A stretch of 64,000 nt of DNA from an uncultured Paracoccaceae bacterium. GTDB lineage: Bacteria > Pseudomonadota > Alphaproteobacteria > Rhodobacterales > Rhodobacteraceae. Position 1 is the first letter of the stretch. Every line of letters starts with the position of its first letter. The translations under genes were made by a program, and so were the position numbers. Location: contig CANNFR010000011.1 of the NCBI GenBank assembly GCA_947503935.1, positions 1 through 64,000 on the forward strand. Reading direction: 5' to 3'. Positions 15,091 to 25,249 of the stretch are shown here, piece after piece. Under the pieces are notes generated by a model. The model saw only the letters and a list, made by a program, of their open reading frames with translations. It ran no database searches and was not told the origin of the DNA.

Positions 15091-15875
15091 CGAAAACCGG
15101 GACCCATCTGGATCGCGCCCATGCGGCTATGGTCAGCGCACCTCAGGACGATGCCGCCCGGCTTGCCTTTTTCGAACGTATTGCTGATGCCGAGCTGTTC
15201 CTGCTTCTGGCGAAAGACGCCGAAGGCGATCACCTCGACCCCAAGGTTTTCCCGCTGGAAGATGGTCCTTTCCTTCTGGCCTTCGACCGTGAAGACCGGC
15301 TTTCGTCCTTTCTGGGCGGCCCCGCGCCCTACGCCGCCCTGTCCGGCCGATCCATTGCGGCGATGCTGGCGGGCAAAGGTATTGGATTGGGTCTGAACCT
15401 TGGCGTTGCGCCGTCAGAGTTTTTGATGCCGCCTGAGGCGATTGACTGGCTTGCCGAAACGCTGGGTCAACGGCCCGTCGAAGTTGAGGCCAGGCCCGAG
15501 ATGCTCCATGCCCCGTCGCGCATGCCTGAAAAACTGGTCGAGGCGCTGGCCGTCAAGCTGGCTCAGGCCCAGGGTCGTGCCCAGACGGCCTATCTGGCTG
15601 GTATCACGTACCGCGATGGCGCGCGCGGAACGGTTCTGGCCTTTATCGGAGCGTGGCCCGGGGCCGAACCCGCCCTGGCGCAGGCGGTCTCGGAGGCGTT
15701 GATCTTTACCGGAATTGACGCCGCCCAGTTGGATGTGGCCTTCTTTGACGCAACCGACCCGATGGCGGCGCGTCTTGCGAAGGTGGGTTTGCGCTTTGAT
15801 CTGCCTGAACCCGAGCCGACGCCTCAAGCGGCCCCGCCCGGATCGAACCCGGACAAACCGCCCAAACTCCGCTGA
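15087..15875 (+). CDS. SseB-family protein
   Basis: The 262-residue protein has an SseB N-terminal domain: LDRAHAAMVSAPQDDAARLAFFERIADAELFLLLAKD, then FPLEDGPFLLAFDREDRLSSFLGGPAPYAALSGR. A second domain with SseB C-terminal-like features follows (about 145-230). SseB-like proteins are soluble and of unclear biochemical role. The gene is translationally coupled to the UDG-like gene upstream. The C-terminus is proline-rich. Confidence 0.85.
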   Translation: MTKTGTHLDRAHAAMVSAPQDDAARLAFFERIADAELFLLLAKDAEGDHLDPKVFPLEDGPFLLAFDREDRLSSFLGGPAPYAALSGRSIAAMLAGKGIGLGLNLGVAPSEFLMPPEAIDWLAETLGQRPVEVEARPEMLHAPSRMPEKLVEALAVKLAQAQGRAQTAYLAGITYRDGARGTVLAFIGAWPGAEPALAQAVSEALIFTGIDAAQLDVAFFDATDPMAARLAKVGLRFDLPEPEPTPQAAPPGSNPDKPPKLR

Positions 15876-15976
15876 AATCCGCCATCTTTTTGGTTTCCAG
15901 ATACCCCCGCCGTGTGCCTGCTAAGTCCAAGAGTGGGGCGATACTCCGGGCTCGCAAGGGCGCCGAAAGGAAAAGC

Positions 15977-16906
15977 TCAATACCCAGCTTTCCGATTGAC
16001 CAGATGCAAGAACGGCTCGCCAGCCTCGCCGCGCCGGATATTCTCGGCAATCACCTTCGAGGCGCTGGCAGGCCGTGTCTCGGCTGCGATATGCGGTGTC
16101 ACGGTTACTTTGGGATGGCGCCAAAAGGCATGACCCTGGGGCAGAGGCTCGGTCCGGAAGACGTCGAGTGTGGCATGACCCAGACCACCCGCATCCAACG
16201 CCGCCAAAAGCGTATCATCGTCGATCAACGCGCCGCGGCCGGGGTTGATCAAGAACGCGCCTTTCGGCAGAAGCGCGAGGCGGCGCGCATTCATCACACC
16301 TTCGGTTTCGGCCGTCAGCGGCAGAAGCAACACGACGATATCCGCCCGGCGCAGTGTCTCGGCAAGACCATCCTCGCCATTGCGGCAGGTCACGCCCGAG
16401 ATGTCTTTTGGCCCCCGGCTCCACCCCAGCACCTGAAATCGCATGGCCGACAGCGCCTGGGCACATGCCTGCCCCAACGCCCCCAGACCCAGAACCGCGA
16501 CGGTGCGATCCCGCGCCAGCGGCGGGGCCTCGTGCGACCAGACGCCGTCGGTTCCGTGAATATGTGTGTCCATCCCCAGATGATGGCGCAGGACATGGCC
16601 CACGACATATTCGACCATCCCTTCCGTCAAGGACGGCTCAACCATCCGGGCCAGCGGCAGTGTCAGGGTCTGGTTGCCCGCCACGTCCTCAACCCCGGCC
16701 CAGAGGTTCAAAACCGCCTTGGCCTTCGTATAAGGGCGAAAATCGCTGACCGGGCCGTTGGGCGCAAAAACGATGTAATCGACCTCGGACGGGTCCGCTT
16801 GCAACACCACGCGCGCCTCAACGCCGGTCCTGGCGATCGCGTCCGGCAGGGCGGTCTCATATGCGGGCCAGCGTTCCTCACGGGCGGCGAAAAGAACAGT
16901 CAGCAT
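15977..16906 (-). CDS. ghrA: 2-hydroxyacid dehydrogenase (glyoxylate/hydroxypyruvate reductase A type)
   Basis: From the ATG at 16906 this gives 309 residues. The NAD(P)-binding motif is VLGLGALGQACAQAL. The catalytic residues of D-2-hydroxyacid dehydrogenases appear as Arg in INPGRGALID, Glu in DVFRTEPLP and His in TPHIAAET. The N-terminal YIVFAPNGPVSDFRPYTKAKAVLNLWAGVE matches the GhrA subgroup, which reduces glyoxylate and hydroxypyruvate. It follows rodA by five bases and is the last gene of the cell-shape operon, an association that is probably transcriptional only. Confidence 0.83.
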   Translation of the reverse strand: MLTVLFAAREERWPAYETALPDAIARTGVEARVVLQADPSEVDYIVFAPNGPVSDFRPYTKAKAVLNLWAGVEDVAGNQTLTLPLARMVEPSLTEGMVEYVVGHVLRHHLGMDTHIHGTDGVWSHEAPPLARDRTVAVLGLGALGQACAQALSAMRFQVLGWSRGPKDISGVTCRNGEDGLAETLRRADIVVLLLPLTAETEGVMNARRLALLPKGAFLINPGRGALIDDDTLLAALDAGGLGHATLDVFRTEPLPQGHAFWRHPKVTVTPHIAAETRPASASKVIAENIRRGEAGEPFLHLVNRKAGY

Positions 16907-16911
16907 GGATG

Positions 16912-18051
16912 CTACCTTGGCCTGTGAAGATGCGCGCTTTGCACCAAGCCGAAGGCGACCATCAGAACCATCATCGCCGACCCGCCATATGAGACCAGCG
17001 GCAAGGGCACGCCGACCACAGGCGCCAGGCCCATCACCATCGCCATGTTGACGGCGAAATAGAGGAAGAAGGTCATCGCGATGCCCAAGGTCAGAAGCGA
17101 GGCGAAGCGGTCCTTGTTGGTCAGCGCTGAGACGATGCAAAAGCCGATGATCAGCGCATAAAGCGACAACAGCGAAAACGCCCCGATAAAACCGAACTCT
17201 TCGGCCAGCGTGGTGAAAATGAAGTCGGTATGCTTCTCGGGCAGGAAATTCAGACGCGATTGCGTGCCTTGCATGAAGCCTCGACCGGTCCAGCCACCTG
17301 AGCCCAATGCGATCTTGGCCTGGGTGATGTGGTATCCCGCGCCGAGCGGGTCCGAGCCCGGGTCAAGAAATGTGTCGATCCGCCGGTACTGGTAATCCTC
17401 CAAGATCTGCCAGGTCGTGCCACGGGAGGCCAGCACAGCGGTGACGGCGCCGACGCCCATGGCCGTGACGGTGGCAAAGTATATCCAGCTGACGCCGGCC
17501 ACGAACATCACCGCGGCACCACCGAAGATCAGCAAAAGGGCTGTCCCTAGATCGGGCTGTTTGAGCACCAGAAGGGTCGGCACGATGATCAGAACCGCCG
17601 GAATCAGAACGAATAGCGGATGCGAGGTTTTGCGGATATCCAGCCAATCGTAGTAAGCCGCCAGCAGCATCACCATTGTGATCTTGGTCAATTCGGAGGG
17701 CTGCAGGCGCATGAAACCAAGGTCGATCCAGCGCTGGGCGCCCATTCCGACCTCGCCGAAAAACTCGACCGACAAGAGCAACAGGATCGAAATGCCGTAC
17801 CCGACACCGGCCATGTTGCGCCAGAACCAAATCGGCACGAAGGCGATGACGAACATCACTACCAATCCCACCGCAAACCGTTTGATCTGCGGCTCGGCCC
17901 AGCGGGACAGATCGCCGCCTGCCACCGAGTACAGCATCAGAAAACCGACGCTGGCCACCGCGACGATCAACACGATCAGCGCCCAGTTGAGGTGCAGAAC
18001 CTTGCTGAAGCCCGACGGGACACGTTTGACGGAATATTCAAGATAGCTCAT
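16912..18051 (-). CDS. rodA: Rod-shape SEDS glycosyltransferase RodA
   Basis: The 379-residue membrane protein has about ten transmembrane segments. SEDS landmarks are GAQRWIDLGFMRLQPSELTKI (near 104-124), the large periplasmic loop with KHTDFIFTTLAEEFGFIGA, and the C-terminal VGVPLPLVSYGGSAM. RodA polymerises peptidoglycan glycan strands in the elongasome together with PBP2. The start overlaps the mrdA stop by ATGA, matching the obligate partnership of the two proteins. Confidence 0.95.
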   Translation of the reverse strand: MSYLEYSVKRVPSGFSKVLHLNWALIVLIVAVASVGFLMLYSVAGGDLSRWAEPQIKRFAVGLVVMFVIAFVPIWFWRNMAGVGYGISILLLLSVEFFGEVGMGAQRWIDLGFMRLQPSELTKITMVMLLAAYYDWLDIRKTSHPLFVLIPAVLIIVPTLLVLKQPDLGTALLLIFGGAAVMFVAGVSWIYFATVTAMGVGAVTAVLASRGTTWQILEDYQYRRIDTFLDPGSDPLGAGYHITQAKIALGSGGWTGRGFMQGTQSRLNFLPEKHTDFIFTTLAEEFGFIGAFSLLSLYALIIGFCIVSALTNKDRFASLLTLGIAMTFFLYFAVNMAMVMGLAPVVGVPLPLVSYGGSAMMVLMVAFGLVQSAHLHRPR

Positions 18052-19988
18052 GCGCGGCTTGCCCCGCCCACATCGCCCGGCTTCAGAAGCGGCAATTGCT
18101 CCTGCATCGAGCGGATGCGCCCCCGCTGGCTTTCGGGATACGAGGTGAGGGGGGGCAGACCCTGATGCAAGGCCTGCAAGACCACGTCACGGGCTATGGG
18201 CGCCGCGATGGTTGACCCGCCGCCACCATGTTCGACGACAACCGACACCGCAATTTCCGGCACCTCGGCCGGCGCGAACGCCACGAACAAGGCGTGATCG
18301 CGCCGTTCCCATGGCAGATCCTCGTTTCGGGTCACACCGGCGCGGCGCTCTTCGGCGGTGATGTTGCGGACCTGGCTGGTGCCGGTCTTGCCGGCCATGC
18401 GCCGCTCATCCTCAACGATGCGCGAGCTGTAGGCCGTGCCGCGCCGGTCATTCGTCGCGCCAAACATCGCCTCATGGATCAAGCGCAAGTTCTGCGGATC
18501 GATCCCGAGATCGTCGAATTCGGGTGGCGGCTCTTCGACCCCGTTTACCGATTTGATCAATCGCGGGACCACGGCCTTGCCGGTTGCCAGCCGGGCCGAC
18601 ATCACCGCCAGTTGCAGCGGTGTCGCCAAGATGTAGCCCTGGCCGATCGCGGCATTCAGGGAATCGCCGATCAGCCATTCCTCGCCCCGCCGCTCGCGCT
18701 TCCATTCGCGTGAGGGCACCAGCCCCTCGCTGACCGCCGACATCGGGATATCGAACCGCTCGCCCAGGCCAAAGCGGCGCGCCATGGCAGCGATCCGTTC
18801 GATCCCGGCGCGTTCGGCCAGTTCGTAATAATAGATGTCGCAGCTTTCGACGAGGCTCTTCTGCAGGTCCGTTCGACCATGTCCACCGCGCGACCAGCAA
18901 TGAAACCGCCGTCCGCTGACCTCGCGAAATCCACCGCAGTAGACGGTTTCCTCAGGGTCGATAACGCCGGCCTCCAAGGCTGCCAACGCGGTTATCATCT
19001 TGAACGTCGACCCCGGCGGATAGGCGCCTTGCACTGTCTTGTCGGCCAATGGCAGGTAATTGTCTTCGGTCAGGGCCTGATAATCGGCGAACGAGATACC
19101 GCGCACGAAAAGATTGGGATCGAAGGAGGGGGATGAGTTGATGGCCAAGACATCGCCTGTGTTGACATCCAAGACGATGCCGGCCGCGCTTTCCGTGCTG
19201 AGACGTGCACGGATGAAATTCTGCAGACGGTGATCGATCGTCAACTGGACATCGGCGCCCGCGGTGCCTTCTTCCCGGTCAAGCTCGCGCATGACGCGGC
19301 CCGCGGCGTTCACCTCGATCCGCTTGCTTCCAGCCTTGCCGCGCAGGATGCCTTCCAGACGGCCTTCGACCCCGATCTTGCCGACCTGGAATCGCGGGAT
19401 CTGCAAGACCGGATCAGGGTCGTCCAGCCTTTGCAAATCGGTTTCGCTGACAGGGCCGACATAGCCCAGAACATGCGCCATATCGGGCCCAAGCGGATAG
19501 ACCCGGCTCAGGCCGACATCGGGGGTCACGCCGGGCAGGGCCGGGGCGTTGACCGCAACAGCCGAGATTGCGTCCCAACTCACACGGTCGGCGATGGTGA
19601 CCGGCACGAAGGCCTTGCGCTGCCCCATCTCGCGCAGGGCGCGCTGCAGGTCGTCATCGTCCAGTTCGACGATCTGGCGCAGGCGTTCGATGACCATGGG
19701 GACATCGCGGGCATCTTCGCGCACCATCACGATGCGATAGTTCTGTTCATTACCGGCGATCAGCGTGCCGGTCCGGTCAAAGATACGGCCGCGCGCGGGC
19801 GGGATCAGACGGATGTTGACGCGATTCTCTTCGGCCAGAAGGCGAAACTGATCGGCCTGTTCGCCTTGCATATACCGCATACGCAGGCCCAAAATGCCCA
19901 TCGAGGCCAGCATCGTGCCGCCCAGGATCAGGCCGCGCCGCGTGATGCCGCGTGCGCTTTCCTCGGTATCGCGGGCGGTGCGCTTCAA
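18048..19988 (-). CDS. mrdA: Penicillin-binding protein 2 (peptidoglycan transpeptidase)
   Basis: The 646-residue protein has one N-terminal membrane anchor (about 20-42), a pedestal domain and a transpeptidase domain. The active-site motifs are visible: SxxK in GAYPPGSTFKMITALAALE and KTG in MAGKTGTSQVRN. It crosslinks peptidoglycan during cell elongation and works with RodA. It overlaps both rodA and mreD by four bases. The C-terminus after about 610 is probably disordered. Confidence 0.95.
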   Translation of the reverse strand: MKRTARDTEESARGITRRGLILGGTMLASMGILGLRMRYMQGEQADQFRLLAEENRVNIRLIPPARGRIFDRTGTLIAGNEQNYRIVMVREDARDVPMVIERLRQIVELDDDDLQRALREMGQRKAFVPVTIADRVSWDAISAVAVNAPALPGVTPDVGLSRVYPLGPDMAHVLGYVGPVSETDLQRLDDPDPVLQIPRFQVGKIGVEGRLEGILRGKAGSKRIEVNAAGRVMRELDREEGTAGADVQLTIDHRLQNFIRARLSTESAAGIVLDVNTGDVLAINSSPSFDPNLFVRGISFADYQALTEDNYLPLADKTVQGAYPPGSTFKMITALAALEAGVIDPEETVYCGGFREVSGRRFHCWSRGGHGRTDLQKSLVESCDIYYYELAERAGIERIAAMARRFGLGERFDIPMSAVSEGLVPSREWKRERRGEEWLIGDSLNAAIGQGYILATPLQLAVMSARLATGKAVVPRLIKSVNGVEEPPPEFDDLGIDPQNLRLIHEAMFGATNDRRGTAYSSRIVEDERRMAGKTGTSQVRNITAEERRAGVTRNEDLPWERRDHALFVAFAPAEVPEIAVSVVVEHGGGGSTIAAPIARDVVLQALHQGLPPLTSYPESQRGRIRSMQEQLPLLKPGDVGGASRA

Positions 19989-20527
19989 ATCTTCCTCCCC
20001 AGCCTGTCGACCTCACCGGGTGCCGCGCGGCGCAGGCCCAAGGCCAGCCAGAGGGTCGCCACCACAATCGGATAGGCAAGAAGGGTGACAAGGATATGCA
20101 ACAGCGCAATTCCCAATGTGACGTCGGGCACCATGAAGATCGCCAATAGTATCGTCTGCCCAAGGGTGGCTGCAAGTAACACGGCCGAGACCATGACCCA
20201 TTCCATCAAAAACGGCAGCTCGCGCATCAATCCCTCTCGGGCGCGCAGGAATTCGGTCGCGGCCAGGATCATCAGGGTCCAAAGGCCGGGGGGCCGCATG
20301 AAGATCAGATCGCACAGCAAGAAGATTGCGGCGATCAGCAAGGGCGGAACGTGATCGGGGCGGCGCAAGACCCAGGCGAAGGTGATGCAGATCAGCAGGT
20401 CCGGGCCTGGCAGACCGCTGGGCGTTGTGTCCAGCGGCAGCAGGCGCACGAAGATATAGCTGATGGCCAGGGCCACATAGATGGCGCGTCCGGTCCAGAG
20501 TCTGAAGGTGATCGTATCAGCCACCAC
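19985..20527 (-). CDS. mreD: Rod-shape-determining protein MreD
   Basis: The 180-residue hydrophobic protein has about five membrane helices and the MreD-type RAREGLMRELPFLMEW segment. It lies between mreC and mrdA. MreD is an inner-membrane component of the elongasome that partners with MreC. The start overlaps the mreC stop by 11 bases, so a slightly later start cannot be excluded. Sequence conservation in this family is low, so position is part of the evidence. Confidence 0.88.
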   Translation of the reverse strand: MVADTITFRLWTGRAIYVALAISYIFVRLLPLDTTPSGLPGPDLLICITFAWVLRRPDHVPPLLIAAIFLLCDLIFMRPPGLWTLMILAATEFLRAREGLMRELPFLMEWVMVSAVLLAATLGQTILLAIFMVPDVTLGIALLHILVTLLAYPIVVATLWLALGLRRAAPGEVDRLGRKI

Positions 20528-21449
20528 TGCCCCCGTCGGTATCGGCCGTCAGGGCCTCGGTCGCGGCCTCTTCTTCGGCATCGAAGGGGCGCGCGGGGGT
20601 CAGCAGGCCGCCGGGGTCTTCGATCCGCTCGGTCGGGCGCGAGCGCAGGACGCGCAAGAAATCGATCCGCTCGTAATCGGCCGCAAGGCGCACGCGCAGG
20701 CGCCTGCTGGTGTCCTCGGCCACCTCGCCCACGAGAAGGCCGGCGGGAAAAAGACCCCCGTCGCCCGAGCTGACAACGCGGTCGCCAGCCCGGACGATTG
20801 TGGGGTTTTCCAGAAACTCAATCAGCGGGGCAAGGCTATTGTCGCCAGCCAGGATGGCGCGCTGGCCCGAGGGCAGGATCGTCACCGGGATGCGGCTGTT
20901 TGAATCGGTGAGGAATATCACGCGCGAGGTCGTCTCGCCCACGCCCGAGATCCGCCCGACAAGGCCCAGACCGTCCATTGTCGCCCAACCATCGCGAATG
21001 CCATCACTGCTGCCGACATTCAGCAAAACCGATTGCCGAAAGGGCGAGCCGACATCGGCCATCACGACGCCTGTGACAAAGGTCAGCTGCGGATCAAGCC
21101 GCACATTGTTCAGGTCAAGCAAGCGCGCGTTGCGCTGGTCCAGCTGCAAGGCCGTCTCGCGCCAGGCCCGCATCTGCTGCAATTCGCGCCGAAGCTCCTG
21201 ATTTTGTTCATAAAGGCTGGCATAGCTTTGAAAGCCTTCGAACATGTCGGCGATCTTGGTGAAGGGCACCATCGCCCAGTCAAAACTGGGGACCACGCGA
21301 TCGACAAGATCGGCGCGAATGCGCTCAACCCGCGGGCTGTCGATGCGCCAAAACAGAAAGAGGCCTATCAGAAACGCAAACAAAAGCCCCACCAGGATGC
21401 GCCTGATCGGTCGGACAAAATCGTCGCTATTCTGCCAGTCTCTGGCCAA
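20517..21449 (-). CDS. mreC: Rod-shape-determining protein MreC
   Basis: The 310-residue protein has one N-terminal membrane helix (LVGLLFAFLIGLFLFWRI, about 21-38), a coiled coil (about 75-110, ending QLDQRNARLLDLN), and the beta-rich MreC domain with SPFRQSVLLNVGSSDGIRDGWATM and GRISGVGETTSRVIFLTDSNSRIPV. MreC links cytoplasmic MreB to periplasmic PBP2 activation. The C-terminus is acidic. It is the second gene of mreBCD, 34 bases downstream of mreB. Confidence 0.94.
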   Translation of the reverse strand: MARDWQNSDDFVRPIRRILVGLLFAFLIGLFLFWRIDSPRVERIRADLVDRVVPSFDWAMVPFTKIADMFEGFQSYASLYEQNQELRRELQQMRAWRETALQLDQRNARLLDLNNVRLDPQLTFVTGVVMADVGSPFRQSVLLNVGSSDGIRDGWATMDGLGLVGRISGVGETTSRVIFLTDSNSRIPVTILPSGQRAILAGDNSLAPLIEFLENPTIVRAGDRVVSSGDGGLFPAGLLVGEVAEDTSRRLRVRLAADYERIDFLRVLRSRPTERIEDPGGLLTPARPFDAEEEAATEALTADTDGGSGG

Positions 21450-21483
21450 GATTACCCCTTTTCGTGATGCGCCGGGGGCGGCG

Positions 21484-22572
<1,089 letters not shown>

Positions 22573-22744
22573 TCACAGCTAAGCCTGTTTATAAAGAGGT
22601 GTGCCGACAGGGAAAAGGGGCTTGACGCGACGGCGCGGCGCGATGTTGCCACTTGTCTCTTATCAACATTCAGACACGAATTTGGCTATTTGAGAGGGCC
22701 AGGATTGCAGTTATGCAACCAAGTCCTCTCTTTCCCGAATTCTG

Positions 22745-24322
22745 CTAGCCAGCATCCTTATAGGTCACCGTTTTCACATCGGCGTCGGGATCAGACTTCT
22801 GGCGGCGGATGATCAGCCGGTTCAGCGCGTTCACATAAGCTTTCGCGCTGGACACGACAGTGTCGGTATCGGCGGCCTGACCGGTCGCGATGCGTCCGTC
22901 CTCCTCCATCCGCACGCTGACGGTCGCCTGAGCGTCCGTACCTTCCGTCACCGCGTGCACCTGGTAAAGCTGCAGCCGCGCATTGTGGGGGTAGAGCGCC
23001 TTGACCGCGTTGAACGTGGCATCCACCGGCCCGTCGCCCTCAGCGCTGACCTGATGCTCCTGACCATCGATGATCAGCACCAAATCGGCGGTCTGGGGCC
23101 CCTCGGTGCCGCAGACCACCCGCAGGGATTTCACCTGAATATGGTCGCTGTCGGTGTTGGCTTCGCTGTCGCGCATCAGCGCAATCAGGTCGTCGTCATA
23201 GACCTCCTTCTTGCGATCCGCGAGGGCCTTGAACCGCACGAAGACATCGTTCAGCTGATTGTCGGCCAGCTCATACCCAAGCTCTGCCATCTTGGCGCGC
23301 AGAGCGGCCCGCCCGGAATGCTTGCCCATCACCAGATTGGTCTCTTTCAACCCGATATCCGAGGGGCGCATGATCTCGAAGGTCTCGGCGTTTTTCAGCA
23401 TGCCGTCCTGGTGGATACCGCTTTCATGGGCGAAGGCGTTCTTGCCGACGATGGCCTTGTTGAACTGCACCGGAAAGCCTGAAACAGTCGCCACCCGCCG
23501 CGAAATGCCGATCAGCTTGGTGGTGTCGATGCCGGTCTGGTAGGGCATAATGTCGTTGCGCACTTTCAGCGCCATGACGACCTCTTCCAGCGCGGTGTTT
23601 CCCGCCCGTTCGCCGAGACCGTTGATCGTGCATTCGATCTGCCGCGCACCGGCATCAACGGCTGCCAGCGCGTTGGCTGTGGCCATGCCGAGATCGTTGT
23701 GGCAATGGGTGGCGAACACCACCTCATCCGCGCCCGGCACCTTTTCGATCAGCATACTGATCAGATCGGCGCTTTCGCGCGGTGCAGTGTAGCCCACCGT
23801 ATCGGGGATGTTGATCGTCGTGGCCCCCGCCTTGATGGCGATTTCGACCACGCGGCAGAGGTAATCATGCTCGGTCCGCGTCGCGTCCATCGGCGACCAT
23901 TGCACGTTGTCGCAGAGGTTGCGGGCATGGGTCACCGTCTCGTGGATGCGCTCAGCCATCTGATCCTGATCGAGGTTCGGGATCGCGCGGTGCAAGGGCG
24001 ACGTGCCGATGAAGGTGTGGATGCGCGGGCGGCGGGCATGTTTCACGGCCTCCCAACAGCGGTCGATATCCTTGAAGTTCGCCCGCGACAGGCCGCAGAT
24101 CACGGCATTTTCGCTGCGTCTCGCGATCTCTTCCACCGCGGCGAAATCGCCCTCGGAGGCGATGGGAAAGCCTGCTTCGATGATGTCCACGCCCATCTCG
24201 TCCAGCATCTGGGCGATTTCGAGCTTTTCATCATGGGTCATGGTGGCGCCCGGCGATTGCTCACCGTCGCGCAATGTCGTGTCGAAGATAACGACGCGGT
24301 CCTGGTCGGTATTCTGGGTCAT
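22745..24322 (-). CDS. leuA: 2-isopropylmalate synthase
   Basis: The 525-residue protein is a standard LeuA. The TIM barrel starts with IFDTTLRDGEQSPGATM, the metal-binding HCHNDLGMATANALA is near 205-215, and the C-terminal leucine-binding regulatory domain begins around 395. It condenses acetyl-CoA with 2-oxoisovalerate in the first committed step of leucine synthesis. A leucine-rich leader peptide and alternative hairpins lie directly upstream, pointing to attenuation control in addition to feedback inhibition. Confidence 0.96.
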   Translation of the reverse strand: MTQNTDQDRVVIFDTTLRDGEQSPGATMTHDEKLEIAQMLDEMGVDIIEAGFPIASEGDFAAVEEIARRSENAVICGLSRANFKDIDRCWEAVKHARRPRIHTFIGTSPLHRAIPNLDQDQMAERIHETVTHARNLCDNVQWSPMDATRTEHDYLCRVVEIAIKAGATTINIPDTVGYTAPRESADLISMLIEKVPGADEVVFATHCHNDLGMATANALAAVDAGARQIECTINGLGERAGNTALEEVVMALKVRNDIMPYQTGIDTTKLIGISRRVATVSGFPVQFNKAIVGKNAFAHESGIHQDGMLKNAETFEIMRPSDIGLKETNLVMGKHSGRAALRAKMAELGYELADNQLNDVFVRFKALADRKKEVYDDDLIALMRDSEANTDSDHIQVKSLRVVCGTEGPQTADLVLIIDGQEHQVSAEGDGPVDATFNAVKALYPHNARLQLYQVHAVTEGTDAQATVSVRMEEDGRIATGQAADTDTVVSSAKAYVNALNRLIIRRQKSDPDADVKTVTYKDAG

Positions 24323-24361
24323 GGTCGGTCTCGCTTAATTGATCCTGAAGTCTTGCTGACA

Positions 24362-24409
24362 GGGCGCTTGCTACCTCCGAGCGGTCGCGCCCATGGGCAC
24401 GCTCAGAGG
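24362..24409 (-). promoter_or_regulatory. Attenuator-like alternative hairpins upstream of leuA
   Basis: On the minus strand an arm at 24409-24400 (CCTCTGAGCG) can pair with 24383-24374 (CGCTCGGAGG), ten pairs including one T-G. An arm at 24392-24387 (GGGCGC) can pair with 24367-24362 (GCGCCC). The arms are interleaved, so the two hairpins exclude each other, as in classic attenuators. The first arm includes the stop codon of the leader peptide, so a ribosome paused at the leucine codons would change the folding. No clear run of T follows, so termination efficiency is uncertain. Confidence 0.6.
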
Positions 24410-24483
24410 CGGCTAAGAAGTAGGATCAGGGCACGAGCCGTGGCGGTGCTGAGTGCACCGGGCCGGGTTGCGATATGTGTCAT
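24403..24483 (-). CDS. leuL: Leucine-rich leader peptide of leuA
   Basis: A short frame of 26 residues starts with ATG at 24483 and ends ALILLLSRL followed by TGA at 24405-24403. Four leucine codons of four kinds (CTG, CTA, CTT, CTT) and one isoleucine codon fall within five codons near the end, with a further CTC just before the stop. This is the hallmark of a transcription-attenuation leader that senses charged tRNA-Leu. It sits 80 bases before leuA, and its stop lies inside the first attenuator arm. No strong ribosome binding site is visible; a TATGAT box at 24506-24501 could place transcription start very near the ATG. Confidence 0.7.
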   Translation of the reverse strand: MTHIATRPGALSTATARALILLLSRL

Positions 24484-24583
24484 ACGTGCCATTGATGCAA
24501 ATCATACGCCCTATGCCTGAAAAGGGAAGCCGGAAATTGACGTTTGTCGTCAGGCACCTAGGTCAGGCTGCGGAGGGTTTGGT

Positions 24584-25249
24584 ATGAAGCGGGCATTGGT
24601 GATCGGCGCATCCGGCGGCATCGGGCGGGCGATGATGGCGGCCTTGGCCGCGCGCGGGGCTGAGGCTGTGGGGCTGTCGCGGTCGGGCCAGGGCCTGGAT
24701 GTGACCGATGAGGCCAGCGTGGCCAAGGCATTGTCCGAGGTCGAGGGGCCGTTTGACCTGATCTTCGTGGCGACCGGAGCGTTGGAGATCGGCGATCACC
24801 GCCCGGAAAAATCGCTCCGCGCGCTTGATCTTGTTGCGTTGTCGGCGCAATTCGCGCTGAACGCGGTCGGCCCCGCTTTGGTTTTGAAGCACGCTATGGC
24901 GTTAATGCCGCGCGACCGCCGGGCCGTTTTCGCGGCTTTGTCGGCGCGGGTTGGGTCTATCGGCGACAATGGTCTCGGCGGCTGGTATTCGTATCGGGCC
25001 TCGAAAGCCGCGCTGAACCAGCTGATCCATACCGCGGCGATTGAGGTCGCCCGCACCCATCCCGACGCCGTGGTGACGCTGCTGCATCCTGGCACCGTGC
25101 AGACCAAATTCACCGAGAAGTACGTCGGTCGTCACCCTGCCGTTCCGGCGGCGGAGGCGGCGCGCAACCTCTTGGCGGTGATTGACGGTCTGACGCCCGA
25201 TCGCTCGGGCGGCTTTTTCGACTGGGCAGGCAAGGAGGTGCCGTGGTGA
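24584..25249 (+). CDS. Short-chain dehydrogenase/reductase (C-factor-like)
   Basis: The 221-residue protein has the SDR cofactor motif ALVIGASGGIGRAMM at the N-terminus and the catalytic YxxxK in GGWYSYRASKAALNQLI (about 138-142), with a Ser upstream in FAALSARVGSI. Its substrate is unknown; relatives are annotated as C-factor-like. It overlaps the photolyase gene start, so the two are co-expressed. This linkage suggests a role in light or oxidative stress, but that is inference. Confidence 0.85.
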   Translation: MKRALVIGASGGIGRAMMAALAARGAEAVGLSRSGQGLDVTDEASVAKALSEVEGPFDLIFVATGALEIGDHRPEKSLRALDLVALSAQFALNAVGPALVLKHAMALMPRDRRAVFAALSARVGSIGDNGLGGWYSYRASKAALNQLIHTAAIEVARTHPDAVVTLLHPGTVQTKFTEKYVGRHPAVPAAEAARNLLAVIDGLTPDRSGGFFDWAGKEVPW

